DNA of 54,880 nt from a virus: IMG/VR virus record IMGVR_UViG_3300025168_000109, positions 1 to 54,880 of that record; one strand, 5' to 3'. Every line of letters starts with the position of its first letter. Position 1 is the stretch's first letter. Shown in pieces: positions 40,301 through 43,665 of the stretch. The notes beneath the pieces were generated by a model. The model did no database searches, had not been told where the DNA came from, and worked only from the letters and a program-made list of their open reading frames with translations. Made by a program: the position numbers and the translations under genes.

Positions 40301-40842
40301 AAATGGAGTCAAGAAAAGATGATGTGTACATGGGTAAATATGAAGCATTAACTGATGAGAAAGGTAATAAAATTAAAAGTGAAGTTGAAGTAGATGGTCA
40401 AATGGTTGAAATGGATACTATGGATTGGGTTACTTGGCAACATGAAGGTAGAGCTAAACTTTTATTAAAGTTTATAGCTTCTATGAAAGGAGGTCAGTAT
40501 ACTAATTACAAGTATTCTAATTTAAATGACAGAGATAAATATGATTTACTTGGTATATTATCTAAATTCTCTGCATTTGCTTTAATGGGGCTTGCAATGT
40601 CAACTATGGATGATGATGATTATCCAGAACCACTAATGCAAAGAATGGAGTACTTACAAAAAGATGCTTTACAAGGGTTAATGCCTAGCGAGCTCTTAAG
40701 AACACTTAAGAATCCATTTGCAGTTATAGCACACGCTAATAGTATAATTGAAACTGACTTTAGTATAAGTGCTCAAAGAAAGAATATTCCTTTCCTATCT
40801 ATAGGAGCGGAGTTAGAAAGGTATGGCATGATTGAAAGGTAA
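22342..40842 (+). CDS. Giant 6166-aa polyvalent protein: SF1 helicase, two zincins, crAss-like RNA polymerase, RecB-like nuclease
   Basis: A single uninterrupted frame of 18.5 kb. Order by residue: helical N-terminus with hydrophobic/amphipathic patches (1-600); coiled coils (about 700-1250); SF1 helicase (about 1410-1750); acidic linker (about 1785-1870); zincin motif HEVFH (2470-2474); RNA polymerase core with ADGQG (3442-3446), FKSGVKVG and DFDVD (3811-3815); second zincin motif HEFAH (4775-4779); PD-(D/E)XK nuclease (H5118, D5193, D5207, K5209); and a long C-terminal region. In crAss-like phages the polymerase with the DFDxD motif is packaged and ejected to transcribe early genes. I infer the same here. 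Last gene of the late operon, as expected for a virion protein. The individual module boundaries are estimates; it may be cut by its own peptidase domains. Confidence 0.9.
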   Translation: MALDENNLPEGNGLKSSAISTVDTQGSGLSVSNTLQTLTSPRQGSSINQAAASASFTNDLATDPSIFSDGLRSQGFLDPNQNPEMYKTIYQSDAANAWNTLFNEMRTMRKSEVEDDLRGVRIQLAEYENAKDRADSFYAEGLVSKVEHSNILKQIEEGHLRGGKDKLDLVDQLIDGVMGGLSQALTAEDYANAVDRAQKSGLLKRTENIEKSYSKNTDTYQSLLEEKEQLKKDIEEREEETRTGGFASLFSGAIGRGDAFGAQGIPLPIYGGGDVEEDYAIRSKIEKAGGATALSSLPIFSKAFGLSDSWTGDEYFQYKAAEDAAGSISTFEGQVASIVGPAIIQTLEKQAQNKYFKGVKNPYLRTASALTQFATIVAGNFWSRNLETKMESGDAYWQKVDKLENALQEDLRAQGINRELTKSEKNNIAIMANDGVGDLKRKNMWLGGSDVMQFALTFMKLPGLSKAFTGTTFRNIAGRELSSRMTGRLGINALKFSAAVGVSRELEGMEEGLQHKWVQDYLGVYGGETSGSFLNNQWNSMKRAGGDAIDYGLNMSGLKNSDPEMYESLAFKTAVQSGRDMATMMTGGGRTVSNWGGAKSLVELKQAMSLLGEGGDNVNRKRLFEDKKSLMYKFFSQGNTSNLYDAIYRMSRKVGSMKTPLMTRQEAIDAINEVQQAEKIYNDVFDNKSPLAISGFGINYDIGRLGGREAYTEADKKKVFLNALDVIENGKRNKELLEKQQSYREGKDESLDLYVTALTKEERAEYEDKNTTKKRKKELEDKLTAEGVSLEEKEKIKAKMEDRGFSSTPYDQELLENAEATEKRKKENEEIASEKKTWIGNPDTNDGALWNISDVEKVKALMEERESLMKKKDLTNADLMAIEDLERQENQIWYEQDFEYKALERGRLLGSTKKAALIHGIGSIIQHIEKYGSKGLNKILPSILENNTKLDATTIKDLQVLANEIVTNRQKVADSIKDLKKKRQELLFDAETETQHTSLTQQEKEELLELRELEDAGTLDEAQTKRLAKLVSRSITDKALDGITEEVTALEAEEASLSETADMSEQYISRIESNPSDFLINDSDFEAKSDDTILEEAALEATEGMDYIKDQLKNIPDFADVENGQRIYNQIKEREDIFRRRTVEAEDSRKDYFENIANTLKLALEDMSSLLETIKANAANRTEEQTESERRMFQDALSSLGLNLEFEVDEGAVFENVGKVVLETVGQPALNVLKNSLLTNTDKVGVTLVLQGLLKSILADQSKVKTKLKSDLKKISKAQIKAFTDIIKENFESKVATDFYLENPKIGLKNVLHQISTLNEDKDLNNRDSALWKYVDHLSPHKLLEDIIKEDRTGLEASSEVLEHLLMHHIFHLQAENQLDLLNSDINVTDQLENEKFVLQNKTIEFIPTKQQLQSIRELSVFLKSEIANKDTLTLGGVSSFLQGAAGTGKSKIVLPWAIQTAGIPNRAIYAFGHNPNSSATINSSLNLIKNKKDANTLDSFLQLDDAVAEDLEVIIIDEAPALNDLQYQNVEKQIAHINALKHASKKPAIKVVMLGDQAQLTNEVISPLDAFGAFKTMHTVITPITSIYRSDNPAIANFQDTFRRRKEDLSKTQLTVKLNSSHPWRPGAIGVYGVAGDFKERLILKLQNASPNGERRVIITNPNKKEEYQSLIKVNKLQDVEVMSFIEAQGETIDEVYMDIVRDNMNLEDFNKALYTATSRAQNLIVATNLNIKNTIDPQLDAVQQGLGLELMQRREEFKTEVLENSKLLREFDELSDRETIHESVEEALEEEPTVVDEFIDEAMSEEDEARNEEQAEEQDKVHPETTRGEELDQDLMPEQAYDVEEDLGGYTENSSEEFDNNIDVSDKHVLFYPEYDALSSTTIRKATVLPVMSDRPISFVKGRAVSRDGKIISGIVVLQEAREQLGTSTRFFEYDNKKVFRRIAVIGDSNEIDQMNFLTKAQKKSLKDTLSTGVSIPLGELGIPGDKSLVSDTNNAVSRNNIITGVAIPKGGARRLTYKYGSRREASFTFNQPAASNFLKQNKKLVDNILQKFIDSFYTESQPITDEQLKNIKQSRVKIFKKKDIKDLNVPEGFNIKSGRPYLVIKGVGNENKTQYIALTARRISRNIKDDVKNYFQYIDAFGQATAKIEQLSQGALKLGTKGFVDFIRGADKMAQDIATGIGNVAAMEELIELRNVVRDLRWSEVDTNSNGSISKKTQGVGPAQAAMNKLAQSNSIFRVERRIKRNGKKVRIVTSKSLLSFSSQGQSKGPITTQLLETVFNSQDDKGYNHVLHLPLDIDMFNDLDSSGTSTTVRTAKQNHNAASKVLTSQLESIEGTKIILGNSNAVDEKRSKPKVTTTKKKKKKLRGNIGDINNLEGKEYREKSEDLKGSLISKDDANNLIKRLLPDLIATDSKGNEYLKPGNIVYLDALRMLELTESKNVLGKFIDQRIYLLEQKDGIYDNVVRHEVFHKILSYYLTDSERRTLFQTARTQYKIPKSHTNAQVEERLAREFMKFRVDENSVVARIRKIFKKILKFLGFIDKNADNIQKLFTNIDNGYFSGSNMVGDPVSTNMNFESLTEQWESVEIYREARSRFIKGMDSLMSEYDDGQQDIISEVDYENSEVTGVPMGRDEALNYLVENNFPDFVQQLESKGLGNLNEAQSRIYKASKLLSDPRKARAMFKDVYQRDTLDEGYELEESLHLDNVNLSDVINDANLKDHSRNLSQSVIEVLTGISYTASNGKSKRLNIKHAYFQALQLLTNTYDPSITKMRANIKKKSKNLGNKLGTAGKAVEDAIIKLIDESFNTLNENNLHQIEIGKDRIKREILNEQLKNITGRTKTATAKRDKIRQKIDNLDISDFEIPGNYHFVNQNKFIFSKDSNVIAADLLQDLAGQEQFSTVARKKNESSEEFYFRIYNALDAEGMAIPTEALIALYTKGKATRDLKNLIVNTASLREETFMLGDYTYEWDDSTKSSVKKIRYYRHKEFGTRATASSDIRNFINSNLKSLKQAAPGLLKSIKKSSTTKDKMNILNKFMSLIQYPEDKVLIHRKYAEQALIKLEGFLQRLPDVGKMNKTAPKVESEKTGKMVYDTFTIDDLVNDEGSLLEALGNMLKVENEATKAHSIKNVEGKTIYAFHNSSYGVDIIKDLSDNKKPEHLQGEFYGNNIFVNGQSDIREMQDWDGIIDRKRKNIPITYTAEGEKQWLDRNFNYYFLAGLKEANQGLYYTQQLTTVSDKSSPKSVQVKALNPQQIKEAVTTMVEQYHKKSLKKSLVFPKIIESTSLTKGQKVSRIIQELETRTDAMLAKIQSENILKNMDYSAAVDQLNFSKLSKEKQLRALVNTFVSNYAVNSFFLNQLVLGDTANFKDSYDVVKRMSIAFAPGYKGFVNPLLGMKKNFRVAVMEDPQATAFDFLSPKERTALVRDLKDLGLDSPIDLADGQGFVLPSRLKDLRRGFGGGFNPGTVMKPVYYGIDSTGKPTALKYSTTVLTESLVENHPGLKALKKQMELAEVDELVFKSGVKVGAPNTLSKPGYPKINPNTNFTTRPKIEAESILTLDNASLRLQLDPTADPNALVSNPTQLAYMINTNGLNSEAAADYYESMAELIDSGTKDFLMELGLMNSTGAVKKFLNLNQSRRNAIEKKIRAKIINAADTTESAHKEAEVLSAKDENGNPAVTINFPAVVNKIYQHLASSLSKATIKIKFPGSKLILQSAYGATIEDPVTGKQRPLKHITADRPYAEVLMPRIHSDKFKLGDSIYDNHMMGFRIPSTELHSSVSLKVVGFYDAHDTNVIIAPKELVTIHGSDFDVDSLFVIRKGHTSDKSKSGVSLYTNDNTGLKTNNKDLLLTNNEVIPSSDNFITSVRDEVNYYQNQIRDLNSVMKLAEDNTNNREIKKDLKKTLEVLKRVEKAAVKNKMLDTYLDVIEDPKNRETILSPITMTNLKGRVKNGKDLDNSVFGVISEDMGLPILDNHSQLYGTKDLTNPLDEMYMHQSNQQGSKLTGSGANSMKALAYMMEASEGSQPSVLVDKKTQEGEILPFEFTIDGITYSRLNRYEKLRGDKNSKHTIWQTMDSVTNAAIDNSKEQILNILNLNQATASMFYVMIGTGVPLKTAVRIMLQPAVKEAARVNPKQFSKGASIVRKQILDKLGSAKSNTPDSIQKGIEQTKLNTKSLKKGILATSSRFNKSFDKQLGSTADSIFQLVILDLLSPEGAKKGLNKYGNDLATVASTLQVLQSLPSNHEDLTGLIDNMQDMFAEDSSFGFDLSNILNSLPHLQRAKDTAEILYSITSEILHVNNPSLKEFAAGVNTMIGNTSSSEDRIGGNERNKKIREEFVRFIASIVSDTKSIPPMDVKLGQVSTTVAGTQALSHRLALQITDMKKKNTTNAFLSRVAVNRDKRGIQYISSNAAGITQEELVEVYADFNRLDPQLQEDILQYSIAKEGMLFAASNITMMIEPKRFAGYDQRRAKILAELIEDPKKLEVLRNRFTVQYALTNPNLLASTGNKKISETIVEENGSKYGTRKDRLSTGEIVFYDLKINNDLGEGPLFLSNPNYNQVYIRVHQDVLDQDTKGFSYYQVVAKGSASTSFYTVDQLDLNTEYNLQTHFPKNALVRAVEDGSVNELILYKQIKGLEKGDKMVLRAHDDVLRADGIEVIISDVSEEKQKDKITEITTTVSKITFEEQRTDMTPFIELPEIGLDDTKEEPAMQKISDAQTISEEAANIIVSRLERVFGFKAKVINRPDLEWAGKFVADVPIINVAYMRADTAFHEFAHPWVTAIFMRNKPLFNKLKLELQSNLEGQAILAKVKQRYPNLKGDEFFKEAIVTAIGEYSAGMIDEQGKGLVDAIFELLKRIGTMIKKLWNSNAIITPEELTNMDLRGLALLLAETDARLETNITEFKNQPKIVTKQNFLKRLQGEGVISPGQVNGYYAIMDIVPGTTERRPDLFNKHAEMVAQYEQDYPGLIRRVGNDVVFDFEVPVEEFSANAEYQVIDNDPITDEKGLDKIVDEDTIKYLENARDVENVRLSDDEANYQGNSGVYKRLTHFVKTGVLGQSTDTVASEYAAKKVFERNKRNIETGTILIENKPFTYNQLVDRFQRKANNSAARGRAVHKLMEWLVTKDDRVLKDLREIQREKPDQDAITDASLKWVEQVGEGVLRKIGYTDTDKMKAELMLHSPILSIATQIDGLIQHEDGTLTMVDWKSGGYFLNDRSTAQMMRYSNGTTNDVSDSKLNKAMLELTLRAIMVKEHQPNAKFRQIMVHHLEKSNPFKQPFEVHVKDYLKIISNYLQAEKPEEFKALEEKGLLDANNYISQDMRNNAALDKYSHQPLEAQVEGLEKDIEILRTKITTPGMSNDLKADKDLLEALTTAYLELTKTSKETLNSEGKLGDFKAWASSIYNINSPRLQAFNKIFRRASQKSQNKIENEKQIAEKLFKDVRDEFMKKNPAVKITGLATLGARSGFDYKGLYDFAYEEKLDGVQTPGVYMISLEDAKTKYDKGELTDAQYKLVKHLRETWNANWSELMNKKMESGNPYSKIIGMHNVDNTVIEGKLHPNFMPRLPLESAEAYERYRGEGFINRQVKGTGQVIKNFAANTFSLFIEQNYYGQNDSINSHIPVRFMGSTGIIADQVHSFNLERMHYDFTANLMRKQEMDFVVALGDGLKSYYNTMKDLKGNDDKGWKNYEKFMENFIINSIMQERTAGRNNHWSSKQYNIVNPFYDPNKPTSPYNKQSFQFSLFKLMMAVKHITTGKALWFKFIGGTFNGAIILMYTAMKAVQGSAAKRLGYDPGVIDVTTSQLLWAGKEVGKYFGDQILRSFSNDPSKNKLHNLLKRFKYLPDNYDYAVDQSDMMNLKNPTLTYDKLFFFHAIHEEWGHALLLAAQMKNIKMADGSSIWDSYDNEGNFMKVKNGKANVRGVITDPSGVKRVIGELTEDEINKMLKMSTDIHGAYRTSERTVLESTAVGVWAMQFKKYLPALLIQEMESRKDDVYMGKYEALTDEKGNKIKSEVEVDGQMVEMDTMDWVTWQHEGRAKLLLKFIASMKGGQYTNYKYSNLNDRDKYDLLGILSKFSAFALMGLAMSTMDDDDYPEPLMQRMEYLQKDALQGLMPSELLRTLKNPFAVIAHANSIIETDFSISAQRKNIPFLSIGAELERYGMIER
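26560..27560 (+). other. SF1 helicase module of the giant protein
   Basis: Walker A GAAGTGKS begins at residue 1444, Walker B IIIDEAP at 1515, motif III GDQAQL at 1556, SIYRSDNPAI as motif IV, and motif VI YTATSRAQNL at 1716. The set fits the SF1B (RecD2/Dda/Pif1-like) group, which translocates 5'-3' on ssDNA. In an ejected protein it could help pull in or open the genome. Confidence 0.85.
29650..29930 (+). other. Zincin-like metallopeptidase motif 1 (HEVFH)
   Basis: HEVFH at residues 2470-2474 follows a helix (IYDNVVR), and a downstream VEERLAREF gives a candidate third ligand Glu. This is the layout of zincin metallopeptidases. It could act in self-processing, in cutting host proteins, or be inactive. 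Confidence 0.65.
32480..34400 (+). other. RNA polymerase catalytic core (double-psi beta-barrel motifs)
   Basis: Three blocks typical of crAss-like virion RNA polymerase appear in order. ADGQGF is at residue 3442. Then come KPVYYG and VDELVFKSGVKVG (about 3514-3527), with lysines where the first barrel has its catalytic lysines. Finally RIPSTELHSSVSLKVVGFYD leads to the metal-binding triad DFDVD at 3811-3815. The three aspartates would hold the catalytic Mg2+, as in cellular and YonO/crAss-type enzymes. Confidence 0.85.
36620..36880 (+). other. Zincin-like metallopeptidase motif 2 (HEFAH)
   Basis: HEFAH at residues 4775-4779, with the downstream helix FFKEAIVTAIGE giving a candidate third ligand. 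It is separate from the HEVFH motif 2300 residues earlier and shares little sequence with it outside the motif, so it is not an obvious duplication. Confidence 0.65.
37560..38150 (+). other. PD-(D/E)XK (RecB/Cas4-like) nuclease module
   Basis: GRAVHKLME (H5118), ATQIDGLI (D5193), then VDWKSG (D5207, K5209), and a helix LNKAMLELTLRAIMV at the expected place of the QxxxY helix. This is the RecB-family order. The QxxxY residues themselves are not conserved. Confidence 0.75.
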
Positions 40843-40845
40843 AAA

Positions 40846-40865
40846 AAAGGGGCAAACGCCCCTTT
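40846..40865. terminator. Bidirectional intrinsic terminator between convergent operons
   Basis: GGGGC, loop AAAC, GCCCC, extended by three A-T pairs to an 8-bp stem. An A-tract on the left and a T-rich stretch on the right give a U-run to RNA from either direction. It lies between the stop of the giant gene (40842) and the stop of the leftward operon (40869), exactly where both operons must end. Confidence 0.9.
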
Positions 40866-40868
40866 CTT

Positions 40869-41258
40869 TTATTCTCTGTCCATTGACATTTTTAACAACA
40901 ATAAATAACCAATTAGATCATCTACAGTATCTTCTGTTTCATCAGTAATTCCTTTATTACTTATTCTTGCTAATTTATCATCTATTCTAGCACATATAGC
41001 TTCAGTAGAACCTAACTTACTAAATATATTTGTAGGATTAAGCGCTGTGTTACCATACGCCTCATTCTTTTCTTTTAATAAAGTAGTAATTTTAGTTGTT
41101 ATCTGATCTAAATGCCATCCAAATTTAGGACTTGCAGGCTTCCAAGGATCTTTGTTTCTTTCAGTATCCCAATAAAGATCATTGTGACTAGAAGTACTAG
41201 TATAAGTCGCATGAACTTTTAAAGCCGGCGGCTCTTTTATTTTACATTTTTTACTCAT
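40869..41258 (-). CDS. Nucleotide modification associated domain 1 (DUF1599)-like protein
   Basis: 129 residues. The C-terminal two thirds show the pattern KNEAYGNTALNP..IFSK, ICARIDDKLARI and ETEDTVDDLIGYLLLLK, which I recognise from the Nmad1/DUF1599 phage family. These are all-alpha, MazG-like proteins predicted to act on nucleotides or modified bases; the biochemical activity is not settled. The first 45 residues are a polar lead. It is the last gene of the leftward operon, next to the shared terminator. No DNA-modifying enzyme is obvious elsewhere in the window. Confidence 0.7.
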   Translation of the reverse strand: MSKKCKIKEPPALKVHATYTSTSSHNDLYWDTERNKDPWKPASPKFGWHLDQITTKITTLLKEKNEAYGNTALNPTNIFSKLGSTEAICARIDDKLARISNKGITDETEDTVDDLIGYLLLLKMSMDRE

Positions 41259-41259
41259 T

Positions 41260-41790
41260 TTAATAATAATTTAAATTAAACGTTTCTTCTTCTTCATTCA
41301 TTATACTATATAATTCAGAGTCTTCAGGAAGAAGAGCATCTAACTTACGTTCTAAGTATTCTCTTCTTTCTTTAGACTTAAATAATATTTGACCCATATT
41401 ACCATCAATATCAAATCTGTGAAAATCTAATATTTGTAGTTTATATTCGTCTCTTAATTTTGAATATTTACCACGTTTAAAATTTTCAAAATCTTTTTTA
41501 TATCTATCAGGAACTTTAAATACAAATAATAAATGTTTTGAAGAAGGATTCTCTACCGCAATAAATGAACTAATTTTATTTAGTAAACCTACAAATTCAA
41601 TAAAAGCTTTTCTTTTAGAATTTTTATACAGTAGCAGAATACAATCAACATTGTTACGTTTTTCAATAAAAGCATTAATAAAAAGTGTATCATAAAATAA
41701 TAGTCTTCTTTCGCCTCCTAGCATAGGAAATAAAAATAAACTAGTTTTAGTTTTACGCTCACCATTCATTGTCTTCTTCTTTTGATTCAT
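41260..41790 (-). CDS. Hypothetical basic protein
   Basis: 176 residues, rich in Lys, Arg, Phe and Leu, with no recognised motif. A hydrophobic beginning (TSLFLFPMLGGERRLLFYD) and a central FENFKRGKYSKLRDEYKLQILDFHR suggest a compact alpha/beta fold, and the C-terminus is acidic. The frame overlaps the end of the exonuclease gene; a second ATG at 41769 shortens the overlap and follows an A/G-rich stretch, so it may be the true start. Function unknown. Confidence 0.6.
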   Translation of the reverse strand: MNQKKKTMNGERKTKTSLFLFPMLGGERRLLFYDTLFINAFIEKRNNVDCILLLYKNSKRKAFIEFVGLLNKISSFIAVENPSSKHLLFVFKVPDRYKKDFENFKRGKYSKLRDEYKLQILDFHRFDIDGNMGQILFKSKERREYLERKLDALLPEDSELYSIMNEEEETFNLNYY

Positions 41791-42514
41791 TAAAGGATGC
41801 TATTTCATTTACTCTAAACACTAGTTCAGATTCTTGGATTCCCATATTATACGCTTCTTGTTTTGTTCTAAGTAAATATACAAGATTATAGGTTTCTGCA
41901 AATTTAATGATTCCTTGGTGCATTCCAAATTTTTCAGTATATTTTTCTAGAACCATAGTCAACTTAGGATTATCGTCAACCCACTTTTCTGCAGTTTTTT
42001 CTCCTACTTTAGGAATACCAGGTATACCATCTGTTGAGTCTCCCATTAATGTTTGAATTAACAAAAATCTATCTGCATTATCTTCAGTAGTAAAAACAAA
42101 TTCCATTTTACCGTAGTTATAATGTGTTCCAGGAAGTTGTTTTAAAACATCTTTATCTGGACTACATATAACAGAATCTGGATGATTATCTTTAAATATA
42201 GCTACTAAATCATCTGCTTCTAATCCGGCAACTCCATAAAATCCCCACTTTTGTTGTATATACTCTTTAAGAGCATAGAATATAGGTGGTTTTGCTGTAC
42301 CTCCTTTTCTATTATATTTATATGGCTTAGTTTTTGCTATTCCATATCTAAAACATCTTCCTAGAGTTAAAAACCCTATGAAGAATTCTGCTTCTGCAAA
42401 ATTTATTATTTGTCTAATTCTCATATCTAAGCTTTCCATAGCTTCTTCAAGAGTGGGTTTCCCCATTTCATAATAAATTAAACTGTCAGCATCTATTACT
42501 GCTATTTTACTCAT
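41759..42514 (-). CDS. 5'-3' exonuclease / flap endonuclease (FEN family)
   Basis: About 251 residues from the ATG at 42514. I prefer this to the ATG at 42541 because the protein then begins MSKIAVIDADSLIYY, the usual FEN N-terminus, after an A-rich leader. Metal-binding acidic residues appear in IDAD, GLEADDLVA, SPDKD and MGDSTDGIPG, and the helix-hairpin-helix PGIPKVGEKTA is intact. Such enzymes remove RNA primers and 5' flaps during replication. The family is close to T5/T7-type phage exonucleases. It stands alone, without a fused DNA polymerase domain. Its leader carries a GC-rich inverted repeat. Confidence 0.88.
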   Translation of the reverse strand: MSKIAVIDADSLIYYEMGKPTLEEAMESLDMRIRQIINFAEAEFFIGFLTLGRCFRYGIAKTKPYKYNRKGGTAKPPIFYALKEYIQQKWGFYGVAGLEADDLVAIFKDNHPDSVICSPDKDVLKQLPGTHYNYGKMEFVFTTEDNADRFLLIQTLMGDSTDGIPGIPKVGEKTAEKWVDDNPKLTMVLEKYTEKFGMHQGIIKFAETYNLVYLLRTKQEAYNMGIQESELVFRVNEIASFNESKEEDNEW

Positions 42515-42544
42515 TTTTTTAATTTTTATTAGGTTAAACATATT

Positions 42545-42586
42545 AGGGGGAGGGTCCGTGGCATATTACATTAATAACCTCCCCCT
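42545..42586. promoter_or_regulatory. GC-rich inverted repeat in the longest intergenic gap
   Basis: AGGGGGAGG at 42545-42553 pairs perfectly with CCTCCCCCT at 42578-42586 around a 24-base loop. It lies in the only gap above about 100 bases in the leftward operon, upstream of the exonuclease start. There is no U-tract, so a simple intrinsic terminator is unlikely. It could be an RNA leader structure, an operator or a recombination/processing site. Confidence 0.6.
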
Positions 42587-42630
42587 TCTATGCAATCAAT
42601 TAAACCGAGTTGCAAAACAACTCTTTACAG

Positions 42631-43665
42631 TTAGTCTTGCATGTACTTTCTGTACTCCGGTTTAACTTGAACTTTAAATGTATACAATTCCCTATTTTGG
42701 ATTTGTATTTCTTGTCTACATAATACCTCTAAAGCTCTAAAACATCTTGAATCTAAAGAACCTTTGTCTTCAAAATATTTAATTGCTCTTTCAGCATTAC
42801 ATTGGGATAGATCATGTATATCATGTTTTTCCATCCAGTATTGCACATCCTTATTTCTATTAAAATTGTATGATTTTCTATTTAAGAAATCAGCATACTC
42901 ATATAATAAAAATGGTTGTCCTGTTGGGTCAATAGTAGGTATTATTTTACCTGCCATCTCATATTCTTCGTCAGAAGCACTATAATTATCAATCATTTTT
43001 TTAATATCTTCCATTAACTCTTTAGTCATAGGAACTCTATTAGCAGATTGATTAAGAATAGTATCTGTCTCAATAACATCTAACTCTCCATCTTCAATAG
43101 ATTTAGCTAAAGTTAAAGACATACTAGTAAAGAGATAAGAATCATAAGGAGCACTTTCATAATCTACATTATGTTGGTAGTGATCTCCTAATGATCTTTT
43201 ATCTAGAATAACATCGTTACCGTGCTTGCTATAATAATCTGAAACTGCATCTCTATGATCATTGCAAAAATAACCATTAGTCAGACAAAACATCATTTTA
43301 GTCTGAGCAATATTAGCCACACTAAGATATTTATCATAGAAATTAGTATGAGGAATAACAAAATCTGCTTTCTCATAGTCATTAGTAACAGTAATTTTAT
43401 GCTCTTTAAGCGCTGCTTTTAATCTATCAGTTGATACATTATGCATTGGTAATATAAAAGCTTTTTTAACTTGCGTTAAATCATTAGTTGTTTCTGTTTC
43501 TAATATGTTTATTATTTTATCATATTGAGATTTTGACTCAGATAGATATAAAGTTTCAATGTCAAGATTGTTCATCATTAGACCTGCATGCTTTACATCT
43601 GTAAATCCCAAGTCATCTAATAACTCGGGACTCACTTCACTGTGGTGTACATTTTTACTTGCCAT
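42631..43665 (-). CDS. Uncharacterised partner protein of the MoxR/VWA pair
   Basis: 344 residues, soluble, acidic. The N-terminal 40 residues are followed by an alpha/beta region (KAFILPMHNVSTDRLKAALK, VTNDYEKADFVIPHTNFYDKYL) that resembles a BRCT-like or Rossmann-like fold by eye only. The C-terminal half is helical with many aromatics. I do not recognise a family. It is TAATG-coupled to the MoxR-type ATPase, so it is very likely translated with it and may be the adaptor or substrate of the ATPase/VWA complex. Confidence 0.65.
   Translation of the reverse strand: MASKNVHHSEVSPELLDDLGFTDVKHAGLMMNNLDIETLYLSESKSQYDKIINILETETTNDLTQVKKAFILPMHNVSTDRLKAALKEHKITVTNDYEKADFVIPHTNFYDKYLSVANIAQTKMMFCLTNGYFCNDHRDAVSDYYSKHGNDVILDKRSLGDHYQHNVDYESAPYDSYLFTSMSLTLAKSIEDGELDVIETDTILNQSANRVPMTKELMEDIKKMIDNYSASDEEYEMAGKIIPTIDPTGQPFLLYEYADFLNRKSYNFNRNKDVQYWMEKHDIHDLSQCNAERAIKYFEDKGSLDSRCFRALEVLCRQEIQIQNRELYTFKVQVKPEYRKYMQD

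Noticed and set aside
22342-40842. Intein or frameshift joining several genes into the giant frame
   Set aside because: No intein splice motifs (Cys/Ser start with terminal HN-Cys/Ser) were recognised, the frame is continuous, and codon and amino-acid character is uniform.
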